Of a stretch of 64,000 bases of DNA, positions 1-11,290 are shown piece by piece; the first letter of the stretch is position 1, and each line of letters begins with the position of its first letter. The notes beneath the pieces are model-generated. The model made no database searches. It saw nothing but the letters and a program-made list of their open reading frames with translations, and had not been told where the DNA came from. The stretch is from Smittium mucronatum. Taxonomy: Eukaryota; Kickxellomycota; Harpellomycetes; Harpellales; Legeriomycetaceae. The stretch covers positions 1 through 64,000 of the forward strand of contig LSSL01000029.1 of NCBI GenBank assembly GCA_001953115.1, in the 5' to 3' direction. The translations under genes and the position numbers were made by a program.

Positions 1-588
1 GAAACTTGGCCTCCAGGACATCGGGAAAATGCGAATGGGGACCTTCTGGACCGTCCAGCGACTATCAAATATGAAATTTTTAGATGAAAAATTTAATCAA
101 AAATTGCCCCTTCTGCAAAATCGATGTGCCTGAAACTGTCGACCACATCTTATTAAATTGCTCTCGATGGGACAAACAGCGAAATGAGACGATCGGCCGG
201 TTCATACCTGCACTGATCCGCTCAGACATAAAAAACCAACTTTCGAATTTCAATGAATCCCGGTTGGGGATAGTTGGAAAACTCCTTGGGGAGGAGTCTA
301 AACAAACTTTAATTTAGCTACAAACTGACACCGCTGATCATAAATTTGTGTTGGAAACAGCCAAAATCCTGATTGGCATCCGCGTGCCACGAAAACTTAA
401 GCTACAGAGTTTAAGTGATTCACCAGCCCCCTTGAACCAATACCCTCAAGGTATGGAGCTGCTAGAGCGGCAGAGGGAAGTAGGGTGACAAATTTTTTGA
501 AATTTTTTCACTTTTTTTAATTTTTTTAAATTAGTTTTTATAATTTTTTTTTGGCTTTAAAATAAATTTCCCGTAAAAAAAAAAAAAA
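1..588 (+). pseudogene. 3' end of a LINE: reverse-transcriptase zinc-binding region, 3' UTR and poly(A) (copy 1)
   Basis: C-terminal remnant of a non-LTR retrotransposon polyprotein. Positions 2 to about 100 read in one frame (GLQDIGKMRMGTFWTVQRLS), the usual lead-in to the zinc-binding tail of LINE reverse transcriptases. The frame then shifts in an A/T-rich stretch to 84-317, giving CPFCKIDVPETVDHILLNC, a CxxC...HxxxxC motif followed by RWDKQR. A TAG at 315-317 interrupts the frame, which then runs open to a TGA at 486-488. The sister copy near 18 kb has CAG at the aligned TAG, so the original frame probably ended at 488. Downstream come T-rich sequence, AATAAA at 561-566 and an A14 tract at 575-588. 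The family assignment rests on motifs, not a search. The 5' part lies outside the window. Confidence 0.8.
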
Positions 589-852
589 GAGTCAGCCAGT
601 AGCTGAAACCACCGATATTGGATTTGTGAACCGAAACTAGCCAAATTTCCGATTGGCATCCGCGTGCCGCAAACACTTGTTCTCAGCAGTGCAAGAGGTT
701 CGCCAGCACCCTTAGAACCAATTTTATTTGAGGAAAGAGGCTGCTAGAGCGGCACAGGGGGGGTTGGGTGACAAAAAAAAAAGCCTTTCGATTCTTTTTG
801 GTTTTTAATCGACTTTGAGTTTCTAGTAAAAAGAATTTATAAAAAAAAAAAA
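589..852 (+). repeat. LINE 3'-end fragment, copy 2, with poly(A)
   Basis: This stretch repeats the terminal part of copy 1. GATTGGCATCCGCGTGCC occurs identically here and in copy 1, and GCTGCTAGAGCGGCA near the end is shared too. It holds only the last coding portion and the 3' UTR and ends in an A12 tract at 841-852. It starts right after the A-tract of copy 1. That is the arrangement expected from insertion into, or template jumping onto, an earlier element's tail. No AATAAA is visible before this A-tract. The 61-codon minus-strand frame here is not a gene. Confidence 0.7.
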
Positions 853-1092
853 GACCTGATCGCTCCATTCAGCCTTCTTTGGTCCCAACGCTCCCTTCGA
901 TTATTTCTCAGAGAAAAAAAATGTTGATTTTTATCGTCTATATTATCCTTGAACCAATAACCAATGGGTACGGATCGGCATAAGCGAAAGATGGGGGTGG
1001 GATGAAATTTAATATTTTTTCCTTTTATCGTATTTTTATTTTATTTTTGTCTAGTATTTGGATATTATAAATAAACTCCCTTTAAAAAAAAA
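853..1092 (+). repeat. LINE 3'-end fragment, copy 3, with poly(A)
   Basis: A more diverged third 3' end follows. CTTGAACCAATA matches the same block of copy 1, followed by a similar GC-rich stretch and GGGTGGGATGA where copy 1 has GTAGGGTGAC. AATAAA lies at 1070-1075 within AATAAACTCCC, matching AATAAATTTCCC of copy 1, and an A9 tract follows at 1084-1092. The first ~80 bases (Cys/Pro-codon rich) align poorly with the other copies. Confidence 0.55.
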
Positions 1093-3043
1093 CATCTACA
1101 TTATGCATTTACGGGGTTTCAAAGCCATTAAAATGTTTTAAAAAAATTATAATCGTTGGGTAAATATTATTGCATCCCAATGATCATCTTTTTTCTTCGC
1201 ATAGGTGTGCCATCAGTTTAATAAAATGTAGTTGCTTTTAAGATATAAATTCGTATTTAAAAAAACTGATTGCTGGTTGAAATTGAACAAGAACTTATTT
1301 AATACCTTTCACACAGGTTAAATATTACCTATATTGAAAGATATGTTAAAAATACATATCAAGAGCAAATATTTAGCTTAAACAGCTCAGATTTTGAGTA
1401 ACCACGTCTTAGAGCCAGTTTAACAGTACTGAAATTATTAAATTATCCCGTATTAATCATAGAATTTCCGGATATTGAAGACGAGATTTTTAGATCGCCC
1501 TAAAATGATTAAGGAAAAATAATAATTGTCTTTCGGCTTTCCAAAACTCAAAGCCCTAAATCAAAAACCCCCGCTACTGAATGAAACTGACCCAGAAACA
1601 ACCAAAATAGTCTGTGGATCGCTGTATTTTATTCAAAAATCCCTGGTTAACGTCACAAGATCTTATTAGTAATCATAGAGTGGAAAAATCAAAGAATAGT
1701 AGGATCATTGACCCTGAGAATCACAAAGATATTATCACTAAGGAATCGATCATTAGTATGGTTACTGATTTATTCTCTACGATTTTTCAATGCGGAGTTT
1801 AAAATATTCATAATGCAGTAAAATATGCAATTGCATAGGCTATTTTTTTACAGAATCTATCGGTCTAATGATACATATACACAATTATTATTGGTTATTC
1901 TTATATCTATTTGTTTACTTTTCACGTTATTATTTACAAAGAGAAGAAATTTAATGCAGGGAAATGATAAATCTCCGAATATCCCGACCAGAATAAAGCT
2001 GAAAATGGGTGTAAACATATATCAGCTGTTTTCCAGTAGTTCTAAATCAGCTGTTAGGAAAATCTGCATCGAAACAATAGATTAAGGTATTAAGGAATTA
2101 TTGTTATTTTGAATAATTAATTACCAAGTGAAACTCATAATGGTATGTTTCAAACCATATTGTGGTTAGGTGGTTTTAAAAAAGTTATTTAAAGCAGGAA
2201 AAAGGCCGAGAGAGTAGAGAATCGAGTTTCCAACAAAGAATAGAAATAGGATTCCATTTTTAGATCTTTTATTTTTAATATCCATTTAAATACTTTTGAT
2301 ATTTAATAAATTTTCGTAAATCAAACAGCAAGCAAATAATAGGATTTTAAAGACATCAGACCTTCCGGAAAAAGCTCCTCGAATATTAGAGCTAAAGTTA
2401 AATATAATTACTGGGGCAAGAAGTTTGAAGCTTTGATGACTAAAATTAATTTCAATATTGGCCCAAGATTTTGAAAGAAATAACCCTTTTCTCAGTACCA
2501 GCAACCAGATCCCTGTTACACTTATGCCAATGCACAGAATCAATAAGCCAACCAATCCCTGGTCAAACATTATGTTGTCGCATTATAAATGGACAAATGA
2601 TGCTCAATGAATTTTTCCCACCAGGTTTTACAATTTTGCATGGTTTTTTTTTATTGTATTGGATAATAAAATTTTAATTGATTATAAACTTTATTTATAT
2701 AAATTTATTCGTTATCAGATTTGTGTATATAGTAAAAGCTACCCAACAGATGCGGGCTCGCTGATACTAAATTTTAGTATGTATTCGATGAAATCAATTG
2801 CGCAGACACTGATAATAGAAATAAACAGTAAAAAACGCAATAGAAATTGAGTTCCATTGGACATTAAAGTTCATTGGTAAATAGGAATATGCAAACAAGA
2901 AAGGGAGAGCTTTCAGAATTTGAGAAACTTAACTGCATCAGGCTGAAAGAAAAATAGTTTAAATTAAAAATAATGAAAAAAAAGATAAAAAAACCGCCCA
3001 AGAGAGGGGATTAGAGTTTTTGAAGATAGATTTTTCCTTCTTT
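1093..3043. other. Intergenic, moderately GC-rich; possible decayed coding fragments
   Basis: No gene is supportable here. Short open stretches on the + strand lie at about 1430-1500 (with NYPVLIIEFPDIEDEIF) and 1550-1800, broken by frameshifts and stops. A frame at 1825-2085 includes a hydrophobic run, LLLVILISICLLFTLLF, followed by KRR. A minus-strand frame at 2570-2286 is also hydrophobic. These could be debris of one or two genes, but their lengths are within chance for this composition. A loose similarity links about 2200-2320 and 2990-3090, perhaps an old duplication. Confidence 0.3.
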
Positions 3044-3301
3044 TCATTCTAAATAAAACCTTTTAAATATTTTTGCGGCGGTAATAGTAAAACATTTATC
3101 AATTTCAATACACAACAATGTAGTACTATCCAGAATAATAATATCGGGAAAATTCCTCAGAGAAGCAATAATTCGTTCTCTCAATAGATAAACACCGGTA
3201 TTCTTCCGCAAAGGAACGACTTTTGTTGTTACGGGCAGCCTGGACTCAAATTTAAAAAATTGGTTGAAAAGTACGGTAAAATAGGGATTTTTTATACCCT
3301 C
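3044..3301 (-). pseudogene. Unrecognised reading-frame fragment, possible Alba-like fold
   Basis: An 85-codon minus-strand frame opens after a stop at 3307-3305 and ends at TGA 3046-3044. It has no Met, so it would have to be an internal exon or a relic. Its composition looks more coding-like than its surroundings. The order VTTKVVPLRKN, then IIASLRNFPDIIIL, then IEIDKCFTITAAKIFKR loosely follows the Alba/Rpp20-Rpp25 pattern: a first strand with a PLR-N turn, a helix, a hydrophobic strand, then a helix ending ...I..A.KI.KR. Alba proteins bind RNA or DNA and include RNase P/MRP subunits. The glycine-rich loop normally seen before the last helix is missing. The length alone is not significant, so this is a weak call. 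Confidence 0.22.
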
Positions 3302-3330
3302 AATTCATCAAAGCACAATCACCCAATATC

Positions 3331-3369
3331 ACCCCACCCCCCCCTCCCCACCACCACCACACACACACA
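3331..3369. repeat. C-rich and (CA)n simple repeat
   Basis: A strand-asymmetric tract of C runs, then CCA repeats, then (CA)n, unlike the AT-rich surroundings. The complementary strand is G-rich. Confidence 0.9.
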
Positions 3370-6300
3370 TTTCAACCACTTCCATTATACATCGCTACAA
3401 ACGGAAGATGAGCTATGAGATAAATAACTCGATTTTTAAATAATTTATATCTAAATTTTAGAAAAGAATTATCTAGGAGGTTAATAAGTTTTCATGCTTC
3501 TAAAGCAGCTTTTTTACTATTTAAAAAGTGAAGGGTTATCTTTGGCATCATCTTACCATAAGAAGAATAGACAGCTTTGTCAATGAGAGGTCCTTCAAGG
3601 TGAAATACACCTACAATATGATAAGTAGAAAAAGTTTTATTGTATCACTAGACCTTGAAAATGTCTTAAACACACTTTGGTAAATCAGAGCTTCAATAAA
3701 TATATGTTTCCACGTACTTTCAACAAGTTATTTCTCATGGATATTAAATTATCGTGAGCTCAAGGAGTACATTTAACAGCTTACTTAGGTTAACTCAAGA
3801 TCATATTAGAACCCAATTAAATATTTTTAACAGATAAGATGAAAATTCGCTTCTATTTGACGAAACTGGGATGAAAAATCAAGTTTTGAAAATATTTGGT
3901 GACTCTATTTCAATCAAATACTCGATTGTGAGAAATGATCAATCCCAGATTTATGATTCTGAATCTTCCTTTAGAAAAAGTGAAAGATCTCAAAAGAGAA
4001 GCTTTAAGATGACAAAAACAGAAAGATGATGATATTCCATGAAAAATCTATGGGTAAAGCAAAGAAATTTCTTTTTCCCTATTACATTTACTTATTATCT
4101 TTAAGAGTCCATTAGAGATGAAGATCACCCAGATTTCAGAAACTTCCAACATCTAATCAACTCTGGAAATCAAAAAGGAAGGCTTAGAATATATTAAGTT
4201 GGTGATATCAAATCAAGGCATGAAGCTTTATGGATTTCCGATCAGATAACTCAGAGATCTAAACACTTACATATTCTATAAAAAAGGCTTTGGAGATCCT
4301 TGTTGCATTCTGATTATACTACGGCGTGTGAAATTCCTAACTTATAGAAACCCACACCAATTACAATGAGCTATCGAAATTATTGTATAGTCTCCATCTT
4401 CTGATTATTTTTTGGAGATTTTTTTTTTCTATTCAGATAAAATATAAACTTTGGCTCGTTTTATAAATTTTGGGGAAAGTAGTCTAAAAGTATTAGAGAT
4501 TTTAGAGTAAACTAATTCTCATTTTTCGGAGGGCAATAAAAAACCTGAAATGAAGCATTTTACAACATAACTCAGGTCTGCTGATGCACCCCCCCCCCCA
4601 CAGATCTAAAGCCCAAAAGATGTATTAAGTATCCCCAATTAACTCAATCATCTATCAAAACTTCTTGTGATCCGCGACTTGGGTCTATTTGAAACAAAAT
4701 TGCAAAACAAAATAACGAACTAATACAGTTGCTATCAATATTATGGTGAAATTTGCCTAAATGAATCAGCCCATAGTTTTTTTCAATGTCCCAATACTTA
4801 TTTTTTACCGTCTGTGGAGCCTGATTATACAGGCTATTCAGAAGATTTACAGAGACTGAAAATCATCACCATATCTTATCTTTTGAAATCAGCTATGTTT
4901 TATCAGTATTTTAGAATTTAATTATTCGCACCCAATATTTCTCCAGGAAACAGCAGTAATTCCGGATAATAAAAGCTGGAAATACCAATTTTTTAAAAAA
5001 ATATTTGAATTATGGATATATGTGGAGTCATCGTATTTTTTTTCAATTAACAAGGTTTTTCTGAGTCCAGATTTTCTGTAATGGTACTTAATCATCGATC
5101 AGTTAGAAGAAGGGCCGGAAATTCAGCTACCCAACATTTTTTATTAATTTTTTATCTTTAAACAATGTAGTATGAAATCCAAATACAACAGCCCTGATTA
5201 ACTGTTTATATGATGTATATTTAGAAAGATGAATGATTTTTCACGCTGAAATTTTACAAAAAAGCGACATTAAGGCTATATAACACTGAAATTAAATATT
5301 TATATTTGGAAAAATCAAATTAATTTATTATTAACATACAAGAAATTGTTATTAAAAATATTATGAATTTTTAGATAGGTAACCCTCCAATATTATACAA
5401 TTTTTCATGAATAATACCAACAGAACTTTTTTTATTGAACCTTTCTCAGTGAAGAAAATTCAGATCATCACTGCTTGTGGTTTCCTCAGGTCTAGCGAAA
5501 TCCATGGATCAACAATGTAAGAGCCTAGTTGCGCAAACATGAGATAATATTTTTAATAATATCTCCAAAAGATAAACGACAAGGCAGTTCCTATAAATAC
5601 CGTGTGAGATCAGGGCTCATTCCGAAAATTTCCTTTATTCATTAAAGACTAAAAAAGACCCAGAGTTTTTTTAGCTATAACTCTATACAAAATACCGCAT
5701 TTTAATTATTAAAAATGAATAATTCACTTATTTAGGAATGATAGATATTAAAAAAAACCTCTGAATGTAAAAAAAAAAAAAACTGTATCAATAGCTAATA
5801 GAAGGCACATATGGTAAGATAAATATCGGAAACCTTGGCCAAAGAGGATTAAATCACATCTAATTAAATAATATCTCAGCTAATTTTTTCAATAAATTAC
5901 ATTTTTGACACTTGATACTGCTCGGATAAAGATCTAAATTTAAATATAATTCATTCTGTACTCTTATAAGATTATTAATATTTATCTTCTCTGAGAAATA
6001 ATAGAAAAATAATTATGCCAAAAGGGGAGATATTAATTATTATTAAAGAAGAATATTGATATTAAGTACTACATTACCTGAATACTTATTATTTACTTAA
6101 ATATTTGGAAGATACTAAGAATGAAATAATGCTTTAACCAAGTCCACTAAATTTTTTGTATTATAAATACCAATGTTTTTTTGGGTTTTTAGGTTTAATA
6201 TATTAGAAAATTTTTAATATCTTATTGATGATCGAAAAGTTTAATATTTTTCTTATAATTTAATATTAATAATTATTATTTTCTCTTAGAGCTCTATAAG

Positions 6301-9300
6301 TTTTATATAAATTAATTTGCCTATGCAGATAAAAAAATCAATGTTTGGAATGTAAAATATTAATAGTACTAAATTAAACCAATTGAATAAATATTAAGTG
6401 AATAATAATATTCCATAATAATACAGAATACAGTTTTTTTGCATAAGAGCACTTTTAAAAATAAATAAATAAAATCCTAAGTATTCTTAGATGATCCTAA
6501 TTTTGCACAGATATCATATTTGTTCTTTAAAAAACGCCATTAAATGATTTTTTGCAAGTTTATAAATTTTACTGAATGATTCAAACCAAAATACAAATTA
6601 TTTACTGTTATTGGGCTTCCAAAACAGCAAAATCATAACAATATTTCCGATAATTTGAATATTTAGGGCCCTAGCTCTTATATTCATTGGTATATAAAAA
6701 ACAATGATTTATTTTTCAATACTTCAACACTTTATTTTTTAAAATATATAAAAATGCAACATGAAATACCCTCCAAAATTTCACTTATATCTGGTGTTCT
6801 AGATAAAAGAAATATCTATTTAATGACTACTTTTTCTCGTATCCATCTTCCTAACGCTCGGTCATTTAGATAATTTTTTCAAGGTTACTGATACATAGTC
6901 TGCAAGGTTCATATTTTTAAATAAAGTTTTTAAATTTATGGAAGCATAAAATCAAACCTTATGAATCACGGGAAACTTCAAAAAAAAAAAAAAACGAATG
7001 AAAAATCTTTATTGAAGGTTAAATCATTGAAAATTTTAGAGATGGAGACAAAAAATCTTTGGATCCTGAACTCTCCTCCGACGGTATTTCTGGTATTTTT
7101 GAAGCATTATTAATCAAGAGAGATGAATTTTTTTTTAACTATTGCATTTAATTTTACTCCTTGATTTAACATCTCAAACCAACAGCCTCAAATTCATTAC
7201 ATAAGAAAGAAAAATTGAAGGTAAGTATTATAGAAACATTTAAAGTGGAAAAAGATAAGGGTGAAATGTATTTTTATGAATGACCTGGAATTATATCCTT
7301 TATTACTTAAATACTTACTTCACCAAATCAGATACCATGTATGGATATAACTGCGCATTAAATTGATTAATTGGTGAAGCCCCGCTCTTTGATACTTAAT
7401 TTCTCTCTATAAATTGGAGTTACACTGGTAAATTTATATTGGAATCCTTTCATTAGTATTTAAGGAATTTAATATTTTAGAGAAAATTTTAGAGATTACT
7501 TCTGATAACGTCTCAAATAACTTATATTTTATTAAGTGCTAATCTAGTCTCAATTCCTCATTAGATCTCAGAAATGGCTTTCGTTGCTTTTATCATGTTA
7601 ATCTGAAATTACAGTCCAATATTGGCCCTATCAAAGAAAAAAAACGGATATTAGTGACATATTGCGCTAAATAAGGCTGTATAAATTAAAAATATGTGAT
7701 TAATAACTACTTTTAAATGAATTTTAAACAACTTATATTTATAAGACCTGTTATAAATGAAATACTGAATGGAAATAAAATACAGAAATTTTGTTGAAGT
7801 CTTTATATTTCAAAGAGACAGATTCAAGAATGGTTCTTACTATATAAGATGGACCGAAGAGTATAACTGAAGATGACTGGAGCATTAAAAAGAAATTTCA
7901 AGATTTCATTTCTGTTTTTAAGGAAGTAGATTTAATGATGTAATCGTAATATTGCCCTAAAGTGTCTATTTTAATTTCTTTGTATCAGTCGCTAACATAT
8001 TTCTCTGCAGGATGCTTGTACACGTAGATAATTTATTTCTAGTACCTTAAATGTGGTGTAAATGTGGTGATCAAAGAAAACTTAATAGTTGGTGAGTGAA
8101 TGAAAGTTGGTTAAGAACTTGATGCCGCGGAATCAAAATCTTTAATAAACGATTTAATTTCCATTAATTAATATTATAATTATGAAAATAATATTTTAAT
8201 TTATTTGGAAAAACTAGAAAAATACTAATTTAAAACTGTAGTATCAAAAAATATAGCCACTATTTTAGACCCAAGGTTCCGGTTAGAATATTTTGAATAC
8301 ATATAAAAGAGCCAAAAGTATCCAAAAACCACCAAAATGTTTCAGGAAGCAAAAAATTTATATTTATCTAAGTATATTCATAAGTATCAAAAAGAGTTGA
8401 TAAATTCTGAGGTGGATAAATTATACAAAAATAAAAGAATAAAATTTATGCTTTTATAAAAGTAATAAAGCTAAAGCTACAAAAGAGTTTAGGAAATACT
8501 TAAATCAACTCATATCTTCTCAGAAACTTACCATCTGTGCCATTGGATATTGAATGGAAATATATTCCCAAATACGTCTAATATGGCACGAAAATATCTT
8601 TCTATATTCGTGTGAAAAATAGATAAATTACGATCGATGATTTCTTCCTACAGGGTTTCATAATTGGAAACAGCTCTTTTTTTCTTATTCGTGATTTTAC
8701 TACTTATTTATTTATTTAAGGTTTAATTGGGTGATTGGACTGCAAGTTAAAAATAACTGCATATTTTAAAGTATAGTTAGTGATTTCAGAGCTTTTTTAT
8801 GAGTTAATTTGATCTATACTGAGCTAAATGGTAAAATTACAGAACTTTTATGAACTATAAACGTCACTCGATATGAAATATGATCGATAAATCATGTTAA
8901 ATTATGTGAAAAAAAAGGACCGAGAGTCCGCAAAACATAAATCACTTTAATAAAGTTATACAAAAAAAGTTATAAAAAAGGGAAAGAATATGGGTTGATT
9001 TAAATAATATTTTTTTTGGAGTAACTGATTCCTAAATAAGATAACTTTCATCTAATTTTTAATCATCATATAACTTAAAAGCTGCTAAGAGTAGAATTCT
9101 TGCGGCACTATAAAAGAAAAATCGACATAAACCTAACATCTTTTGTCTTAATCCAGAAATAATATCATTGATTTCCACGGATTATTCACTACAGGAAGGA
9201 TCGGAACATCTCATTGTTTAAAGCAATGATTTTAAAAAAAATTATAAAAAAATTATAAATTTTTTTAATGATATTTCAATGTTTTTTTTATTTAAACGAA

Positions 9301-10440
9301 GATCTTCATAAACCTCCCACTTGTAATTTTTTTAAAAAAAATTAATGAGGTTGAGCATTCTTAAATATTTATATTGCTATCCTTCATAAACTATTTTAGA
9401 TTTTGTCCCTTAATAACTAAATAAATTTTAATATATTCGGATACTAAAACCACTCTAGTTTTACAAAGAAATAAATGATGATTAGTTCCATATAAATAAT
9501 AAACTTGTTACAAATATAACCATCTGGTAAAAAAAAAATCATGACACATTGAACAGCATACCTGGAAAATTTTGAGGTTCAGATCGATTTCTTTGAGGGA
9601 TTGAAATAAATAGCGCACATATAAATATTTTTTATGTTTATATAGTATTTTAAATAATAAAACTAAAAGATTTTAAAAGCTCCACATCTATTTTATGACA
9701 AAATCAGCACTTTTAAATTCTTAATAACAATCTATAAATTTTCTGTATGTTTCTTTTTTCAAACTAAAATTTTCAAAAGATATCTGTATTAAGCGATTTT
9801 TTTTATCCAATAAAAGAAATTATTTCCATAAATTTATAACCTCAAGGACCACGAAGATTAAAAAAAATCAAATATCTTTTATTACTGTTTAAAAAAAAGC
9901 AAAATACAATTTAATTTGTTAAAATTTAGCTATTTTTGTTTTGTTAATAAGATTTTTACGTGCTTTAAAGCAAAAAGTTTCTATAAAAAAATTAAAATAT
10001 ATAAACCTTCTATTTGTATCTGAGATCTGAAAAAATTGAAAACCCAAAAAAATAACACCATAGAATTTGAAAAATGTATCAAAGTTGGATATATATCTGG
10101 TTTTGCAAAAAATAAGTCAAAATTATTTGTATTTTCTATTTTAAAATGATTTTTTCGAATTATAACTATTTATTTTTAAACTAAATACGGCTACTTTGTT
10201 TATATAAAAGATTCGCTTAAGACAGATATTCATTAAAAAACCTGTTTTAAAAAAAATACAAAAAAATCAGAATACAAAGGTTAAAATTAAAATCGCGTAT
10301 TTCTATTATTTATCCTCCATAAAATCAATAAAAAATGATTTTGGAATAGTTTTTAAAAAAAATTTCGGAGCGAAGTTATATTCTCATTTTTACATGTTCT
10401 ATTTTTTAATATTTTTTTTATTTTATATTAAATATTTTAT
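3370..10440. other. AT-rich desert, no gene seen
   Basis: About 7 kb of AT-rich sequence with dense A and T homopolymers and stops in every frame. Apart from a C11 run at 4589-4599 I see no RNA gene, coding frame or well-defined repeat. The part before about 5 kb is slightly less AT-rich than the rest. Confidence 0.7.
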
Positions 10441-11290
10441 ATTTCAATGGAATATTTCCATTTTTAGCAAAAAATTATTAAATTATTGGAGCTATATTTT
10501 TTTTTATAGTTAAAGATTTATAATTTCATTATTAGAGGCATATTATTAAATTTTCGGTGATTTACTTTTAATTAATATAGATAAATATTATTCATTAATA
10601 GGAGGATTTTATACTTTTTATTAGAGATCTTTTATTACAGAATTAGGTAATACAATTTTTATATTTAGAGAAAATTTACCGCCTTTTAAATAATGATTAA
10701 TGCGATTAGAATAATTCACAGTATTTTTCAATAAAAGAATATTTATTGAATTTTATTTTACCGAAAAAGTCCCCCATTCGACATCCCATCTGAAAATAAA
10801 AGAAAAAAAAATTAATGGCATTAAAAATCAAAAAATATGATCTTATTGAAATATTAAGGTCCTCCAATTTTTCGATCTTTTAATAAAATTTTATAACTAT
10901 GACCATTTTCTCGATTAATTATCGTCAATTATAATAAATTTTAGATTTATCAGTATTAATTAATAATATTATATTATTTGCAAAATTACGTTTATTTAAA
11001 AAAAAAAATTATACCCACGTTTTGGTAGCTTCACAAAATGCTAAATATATTAACTCAGCTTTATATATGAGCCAAATTATCTAAGTGTAATTTCTTTAAC
11101 AATAAATTCATTCTATTAAAAAAATCTCCCTATTCGTGATATAACATTTATCTATAAAAGAAAAAAAAAAAAACTCCAATAATGTAATAATATTTCTCTA
11201 AAAATGAATTTTTGAATTTTTAGCAATGAAAAAAATATATATATCAACAAAATTGTTAAAATTTGTTTCTTAAAAAGAAACTATATACCA
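10441..11290. repeat. Degenerate inverted-repeat element related to the 36-kb fold-back element
   Basis: At about 10455-10510 the text TTAAATTATTGGAGC and the following T-rich stretch resemble the reverse complement of the right arm at 37 kb. Recurring ATTAGAGG/TTAGAGAT motifs follow to about 10650. At about 11170-11210 ACTCCAATAATGTAATAAT and TCTCTAAAAATGAA appear in the opposite orientation. This is the same head-to-head layout as 36375-37297, but strongly eroded. In such AT-rich DNA some of the similarity could be chance. Confidence 0.35.

Noticed and set aside
683..868. Minus-strand frame over the LINE tails
   Set aside because: It is antisense to the LINE 3' end and poly(A) tracts.
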